The translations under genes were made by a program, and so were the position numbers. This document shows, piece by piece, positions 8,418-12,309 of a stretch of DNA of 12,309 nt. How positions within the stretch are numbered: position 1 is the stretch's first letter; each line of letters begins with the position of its first letter. Source of the stretch: Burkholderiaceae bacterium (GTDB lineage Bacteria; Pseudomonadota; Gammaproteobacteria; Burkholderiales; Burkholderiaceae_C); assembly GCA_017999135.1 (NCBI GenBank), contig JAGOBT010000048.1, positions 1-12,309 on the forward strand. The letters are read 5' to 3'. Below the pieces are notes generated by a model. That model was not told the origin of the DNA and ran no database searches. It saw nothing but the letters and a program-made list of their open reading frames with translations.

Positions 8418-11126
8418 ATGAGCAAGACCCTGATCATTGCCGAGAAGCCCAGCGTGGCGCAGGACATCGTGCGCGCGCTCACCCCGGTGGCTGGCAAGTT
8501 CGACAAGCACGAAGACCACTTCGAGAACGAGCGCTACGTGGTCAGTTCGGCCGTGGGCCACCTGGTGGAGATCAAGGCGCCGGAGGAATACGACGTCAAG
8601 CGCGGCAAGTGGAGCTTCGCCCACCTGCCGGTGGTGCCGCCGCACTTCGACCTGGCGCCGATCGACAAGGCCAAGAGCCGGCTGAACGCGGTGGTCAAGC
8701 TGGTCAAGCGCAAGGACGTGACGGCACTGATCAACGCCTGCGACGCGGGGCGCGAAGGTGAACTGATCTTCCGGCTGATCGTGCAGTACGCCGACAACCT
8801 GAAGACGCCGCTGAACAAGCCGATCCAGCGGCTGTGGCTGCAGAGCATGACGCCGCAGGCCATCCGCGAGGGCTTCGACCGCCTGCGCAGCGACAAGCAG
8901 ATGCTGGGCCTGGCCGACGCCGCCCGCAGCAGAAGTGAGGCCGACTGGCTGGTCGGCATCAACGGCACGCGGGCCATGACAGCCTTCAACAGCCGCGACG
9001 GCGGCTTCTTCCTGACCACCGTGGGCCGGGTGCAGACGCCCACGCTGTCGATCATGGTCGAGCGGGAAGAGAAGATCCGCAAGCACGTGGCGCGCGACTA
9101 CTGGGAAATCAAGGCCGGCTTTGCCGCTGCTGCCGGTGATTACGAAGGCAAGTGGTTCGACCCCAAGTTCAAGAAGGACGACGATGCGGACCGCCGCGCC
9201 GACCGGCTGTGGAACGAGCGCGACGCCAACGCCATCTCTGACGCCGTGCTCGGCAAGACCGGCACGGTGACCGAAGAGGCCAAGCCCAGCAACAGCAGCA
9301 GCCCGTTGCTGTACGACCTGACCACGCTGCAGCGCGAGGCCAACAGCCGCTTCGGCTTCAGTGCCAAGACCACGCTGTCCATCGCCCAGGCGCTGTACGA
9401 GAAGCACAAGGTGCTGACCTACCCGCGGACCGACAGCCGCGCCCTGCCCGAAGATTACCTGGGCACGGTCAAGAGCACCTTCGAGATGATCTCGAACGAG
9501 GACCTGCCCGGCCCGTTGAAGCAGCTGGCCCTGCATGCCCGAAAAGGCCTGAATGAAGGCTACATCAAGCCGACCAAGCGGGTGTTCGACAACAGCAAGG
9601 TGTCGGACCACTTCGCCATCATCCCCACGCTGCAGCCGCCCAAGAGCCTGACCGAGGTGGAGGCCAAGCTGTATGACCTGGTGGTCAAGCGCTTCATTGC
9701 GGTGTTCTATCCACCGGCCGAGTTCATGGTCACCACCCGCATCACCATCGTCGAAGGCCACCACTTCCAGACCAACGGCAAGGTGCTGGTCAACCCCGGC
9801 TGGCTGGCCGTCTACGGCAAGGAGGCGCAGGACGAAGACGCCAACCTGGTGCCGGTGCAGGCCGGCGAGCAGGTGGCCAACGAGCACATCAGCGTCAACG
9901 CGCTCAAGACCAAGCCGCCGGCCCGCTACACCGAGGCCACGCTGCTGAGCGCGATGGAAGGCGCCGGCAAGCTGATCGACGACGACGAACTGCGCGAGGC
10001 CATGGCCGAGAAGGGCCTGGGCACGCCGGCCACGCGGGCGCAGGTGATCGAAGGCCTGATCGCCGAGAAGTACATCCTGCGTGAAGGGCGTGAGCTGTGC
10101 CCCACGGCCAAGGCCTTCCAGCTGATGACGCTGCTGCGCGGCCTGGCCATCGAAGACCTGACCAAGCCCGAACTCACCGGCAACTGGGAGCACCAGCTGG
10201 CCGAGATGGAGCAGGGCAAGCTGAGCCGTGCCGAATTCATGCAGGGCATCGCGGCGATGGCCGAGCGCATCGTGCGCAAGGCCAAGGAATACGACCGCGA
10301 CACCATCCCCGGCGACTACGCCACCCTGGCCGAGCCCTGCCCCAACTGCGGCGGCGTGGTGAAGGAGAACTACCGGCGCTTCACCTGTGTCGGTGTTGGC
10401 CCCTCGCCCGCGGGTACGCGGGCGATCCCCCAAGGGGATCGGGCCGCCCTTGGGAGCGGCCCGGCGGGCGACCCGCCCTCCGATGGCGAGGGTTGCGGCT
10501 TTTCGATGACCAAGATCCCCGCCGGCCGCAGCTTCGAGCTGCACGAGGTGGAAACCTTCCTGCGCGACAAGAAGGTGGGTCCGCTGGAAGGCTTCCGGTC
10601 CAAGGCCGGCTGGCCGTTCACCGCCGAATTGAAGCTGGTGCACGACGACGAGCTGAACAACTGGAAGCTGGAATTCGACTTCGGCGACGACGCCAAGGCC
10701 GACGGCGCCGACGCCGAGGCCATCGACTTCACAGGCCAGCCCAGCTTCGGCGCCTGCCCCAAGTGCAAGGGCCATGTCTACGAGCACGGCAGCAACTACG
10801 CCTGCGAGCATGCGGTGAGCGCGCCGGTCACCTGTGATTTCAAGACCGGCAAGATCATCCTCACCCAGCCGGTCAGCCATGAGCAGGTGACCAAGCTGCT
10901 GGCCACCGGCAAGACCGACCTGCTCGATGGCTTCGTCAGCAACCGCACCAAGCGCAAGTTCAAGGCCATGCTGGTGTGGGACGAGAAGGAAGGCAAGGTG
11001 GGCTTCGAGTTTGCGCCGCGTGGGGATGGCAAGGTGATCCCGGCGCGAAAGACTGCTGCGGCCAAGACGGCAGCACCCGCCAAGACGGTCGCCAAGAAGG
11101 CCGCCGCACGCAAGAAGGCCAGCTGA
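8418..11126 (+). CDS. topB: DNA topoisomerase III with insertion in the first zinc ribbon
   Basis: Type IA topoisomerase that cuts one DNA strand, passes another and reseals, separating linked chromosomes and recombination intermediates. The 902-aa product begins with the Toprim fold (TLIIAEKPSVAQ); the Mg/acid motif DAGREGE is at 109-115 and the catalytic tyrosine is Tyr335 in LTYPRTDSRA. E. coli TopB is about 650 aa; the extra length is a C-terminal part common in related bacteria, with two zinc ribbons: Cys641/644/657/693 and Cys780/783/796/806. The two share C-x2-C-x12-C spacing, but the last gap is 35 residues in the first and 9 in the second, owing to an in-frame repeat-like insertion. 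Residues after about 872 form a Lys/Ala-rich basic tail resembling histone H1. ATG 8418 begins the conserved MSKTLIIAEKPS; AAGGGA at 8399-8404 is a distant ribosome site. yggU follows after one base. Confidence 0.96.
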   Translation: MSKTLIIAEKPSVAQDIVRALTPVAGKFDKHEDHFENERYVVSSAVGHLVEIKAPEEYDVKRGKWSFAHLPVVPPHFDLAPIDKAKSRLNAVVKLVKRKDVTALINACDAGREGELIFRLIVQYADNLKTPLNKPIQRLWLQSMTPQAIREGFDRLRSDKQMLGLADAARSRSEADWLVGINGTRAMTAFNSRDGGFFLTTVGRVQTPTLSIMVEREEKIRKHVARDYWEIKAGFAAAAGDYEGKWFDPKFKKDDDADRRADRLWNERDANAISDAVLGKTGTVTEEAKPSNSSSPLLYDLTTLQREANSRFGFSAKTTLSIAQALYEKHKVLTYPRTDSRALPEDYLGTVKSTFEMISNEDLPGPLKQLALHARKGLNEGYIKPTKRVFDNSKVSDHFAIIPTLQPPKSLTEVEAKLYDLVVKRFIAVFYPPAEFMVTTRITIVEGHHFQTNGKVLVNPGWLAVYGKEAQDEDANLVPVQAGEQVANEHISVNALKTKPPARYTEATLLSAMEGAGKLIDDDELREAMAEKGLGTPATRAQVIEGLIAEKYILREGRELCPTAKAFQLMTLLRGLAIEDLTKPELTGNWEHQLAEMEQGKLSRAEFMQGIAAMAERIVRKAKEYDRDTIPGDYATLAEPCPNCGGVVKENYRRFTCVGVGPSPAGTRAIPQGDRAALGSGPAGDPPSDGEGCGFSMTKIPAGRSFELHEVETFLRDKKVGPLEGFRSKAGWPFTAELKLVHDDELNNWKLEFDFGDDAKADGADAEAIDFTGQPSFGACPKCKGHVYEHGSNYACEHAVSAPVTCDFKTGKIILTQPVSHEQVTKLLATGKTDLLDGFVSNRTKRKFKAMLVWDEKEGKVGFEFAPRGDGKVIPARKTAAAKTAAPAKTVAKKAAARKKAS
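10395..10481. repeat. REP-like multi-hairpin element inserted in frame in topB
   Basis: Four adjacent perfect stem-loops: CGCCCGCG/CGCGGGCG with loop GGTA (10405-10424); CGATCCCC/GGGGATCG with loop CAA (10423-10441); CGGGCCGC/GCGGCCCG with an 8-base loop (10440-10463); GGCGGG/CCCGCC with loop CGA (10463-10477). This density is unlike the surrounding codons and resembles the palindromic intergenic repeats of Burkholderiales. It encodes only Gly/Pro/Ala/Arg/Asp-rich residues without a stop and separates Cys657 from Cys693. The outer borders are estimated from the zinc-ribbon spacing; no target duplication is clear. No second copy is seen in this window. Confidence 0.7.
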
Positions 11127-11127
11127 G

Positions 11128-11448
11128 TTGGCTGCAGCGGCCCCCGGCTGGCCTTGTCTGCGCGTGATCGGTGCCGAGTTGTGCGTGCTCGACCTGAGCG
11201 TGCAGCCCGGCGCCAGGCACACCGGCATCGACGGCCTGCACGACGGTGCGCTGCGGGTGCGCCTGGCCGCGCCGCCGGTCGACGGCAAGGCCAACAGCCA
11301 GCTGCTGGCCTGGCTGGCCGCCGAGCTGCGCTGCTCCAAGCGCGACTTGCAGCTGCTGCGTGGCGAAGCATCACGCCGCAAGCAGGTGCAGGTGGCGCTG
11401 CCCGAGCAGGCCGTGGCCACCTGGCTGGACCGGGTGCTGTGCCCCTGA
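11128..11448 (+). CDS. yggU: DUF167 / YggU family protein
   Basis: Small conserved protein of 106 aa with no established biochemical function. The family signature is complete: VQPGAR (25-30), the hallmark APPVDGKAN (48-56) and GEASRRK (79-85), spaced as in E. coli YggU (about 100 aa). No membrane segment or signal is seen, so it is likely cytoplasmic. The start is TTG 11128, one base after the topB stop, with AGAAGG at 11113-11118 nine bases upstream; no ATG exists in the frame before the conserved core, and GTG 11164 is the only alternative. The near-zero gap implies cotranslation with topB. Family is secure, role unknown. Confidence 0.9.
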   Translation: MAAAAPGWPCLRVIGAELCVLDLSVQPGARHTGIDGLHDGALRVRLAAPPVDGKANSQLLAWLAAELRCSKRDLQLLRGEASRRKQVQVALPEQAVATWLDRVLCP

Positions 11449-11467
11449 CCTGGCCGGCGGCCGCGCG

Positions 11468-12309
11468 ATGAGCCTGCTCATCTTCCACAAGCTGCTGGCC
11501 ATCTTCTGCACCGTGGCGCTGGGCTGGGCCGCCGGCCGCATGCGCTGGCTGGGCGAGCCCGCCGGCGGGCTGGACCCGGCGCGGCTGCTGGGCAACGCCG
11601 CGTTCTACATCTTCGTGCCGGCGCTGCTGTTCCGCGCCACGGCGCGCATGGACCTGGCCACCATGCCTTGGTCGGCACTGGGTGCCTACTTCGGCCCGGC
11701 CGTGGCCTATGTGCTGCTGCTGTACGGCTGGCACCGGCTGCGCCAGCCCGCGCTGGCCGCAGGTGCCGACCTGGAGGCCAGCGAGCGCACTGCCGCACAG
11801 CCTTCAGTGCGGGCCTTTGCCGCCACCTTCGGCAACTCGGCCCAGGTGGGTGTGCCGGTGGTGGCGGCGCTGTTCGGCGAGGCCGGGCTGGGCATCCATG
11901 TGGCGCTGATCAGCCTGCATGCGCTGGTGCTGCTGACGCTGTGCACCATGCTGGTGGAAGTGGACCTGGCGCGCACCCGATCGCTGCACGAGGCCAGCGC
12001 CAGCCTGTGGCGCACGCTGAAGAGCACGGTGCGCAATGCGGTGGTGCACCCGGTCACGCTGCCGGTGTTGCTGGGCGCGCTGTGGCATGCCACCGGCGTG
12101 CCGCTGCCTGGCCCGATCGACGAGACCCTCGCGCTGCTGGGCACCGCGGTGGCGCCGCTGTGCCTGGTGCTGATCGGCATCACCCTGGCCTACACCGACA
12201 CCGCCACCGTGCGCCGCGCCGCCCGCAGCGCGCTGGCCACCACATTGCTGAAGCTGCTGGTGCTGCCGGCCCTGGTGCTGGCCGTGGCCCACTGGGGCCT
12301 GGGCCTGCA
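11468..12309 (+). CDS. AEC-family (auxin efflux carrier-like) permease, 3' end cut by window
   Basis: Inner-membrane secondary transporter of the AEC family, whose bacterial members export or import small organic acids such as malate and malonate; the substrate here cannot be told. The frame is open from ATG 11468 to the window end, giving 280 residues of a usual 300-320. Hydrophobic spans are visible near 5-23, 42-58, 69-88, 115-136, 143-164, 194-209, 222-241 and 256-276. The middle motif FGNSAQVGVPVV (121-132) corresponds to the conserved Asn/Gly/Pro kink segment of the family, and the halves are joined by a hydrophilic loop near 91-112. It starts 19 bp after yggU on the same strand and may share the topB transcript. 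No strong ribosome site is seen; the chosen ATG gives the typical family N-terminus. Confidence 0.88.
   Translation, partial: MSLLIFHKLLAIFCTVALGWAAGRMRWLGEPAGGLDPARLLGNAAFYIFVPALLFRATARMDLATMPWSALGAYFGPAVAYVLLLYGWHRLRQPALAAGADLEASERTAAQPSVRAFAATFGNSAQVGVPVVAALFGEAGLGIHVALISLHALVLLTLCTMLVEVDLARTRSLHEASASLWRTLKSTVRNAVVHPVTLPVLLGALWHATGVPLPGPIDETLALLGTAVAPLCLVLIGITLAYTDTATVRRAARSALATTLLKLLVLPALVLAVAHWGLGL

Noticed and set aside
10389..10500. Frameshift or sequencing error as explanation for the odd stretch in topB
   Set aside because: Frame is kept on both sides with correct cysteines, the excess is close to a multiple of three codons against the second ribbon, and four intact hairpins point to an insertion rather than an error.
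8301..11420. Very long open frame (about 1039 codons) on the minus strand opposite topB
   Set aside because: It has no recognisable family motifs and is rich in His, Gly, Gln and Leu, as expected when highly GC3-biased codons of topB are read in antisense. topB on the plus strand has full domain evidence.

Overview
The window reads as chromosomal DNA of a high-GC betaproteobacterium, most likely a Burkholderiales member near the Rubrivivax/Leptothrix/Ideonella group. The basis is codon usage with G or C at almost every third position, the tkt-gap order, a BirA without a DNA-binding domain, a SPOR protein next to birA, and a long TopB with C-terminal zinc ribbons. The family calls are firm. 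The taxonomic placement is inference. I see no rRNA, tRNA, CRISPR array, insertion sequence or phage gene.

Layout: (1) 34-3185, plus strand: transketolase and NAD-type glyceraldehyde-3-phosphate dehydrogenase, a central-carbon (pentose phosphate/Calvin and glycolysis) pair, closed by two tandem hairpins at 3202-3280. (2) 3325-5877, plus strand: a secreted subtilisin-like protease with propeptide, S8 domain, three Ig/PKD-like repeats and a GlyGly-CTERM-like sorting tail. (3) 5861-8297, minus strand: a tightly overlapping gene chain SET-domain methyltransferase > birA > SPOR-domain protein, which converges on and overlaps the protease gene by 17 bp. (4) 8298-8417: a divergent intergenic region with a minus-strand promoter and a near-perfect 32-bp palindrome. 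(5) 8418-12309, plus strand: topB (DNA topoisomerase III), yggU (DUF167) and an AEC-family permease that runs off the window end.

The most unusual feature is inside topB. About 26-29 extra codons (10395-10481), made of four back-to-back hairpins, sit in frame between the third and fourth cysteines of a zinc ribbon. They look like a REP-type intergenic repeat that landed in a coding sequence and left the frame open. Other points of interest are a eukaryote-like SET enzyme with a full post-SET cysteine cluster divergent from topB, the alternating purine-pyrimidine palindrome between the two, and a clear change of base composition inside the protease gene.

Functionally the window is mostly housekeeping: carbon metabolism, biotinylation of acetyl-CoA carboxylase, topology control and envelope maintenance. 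One exported protease and one possible protein-lysine methylation gene are added.
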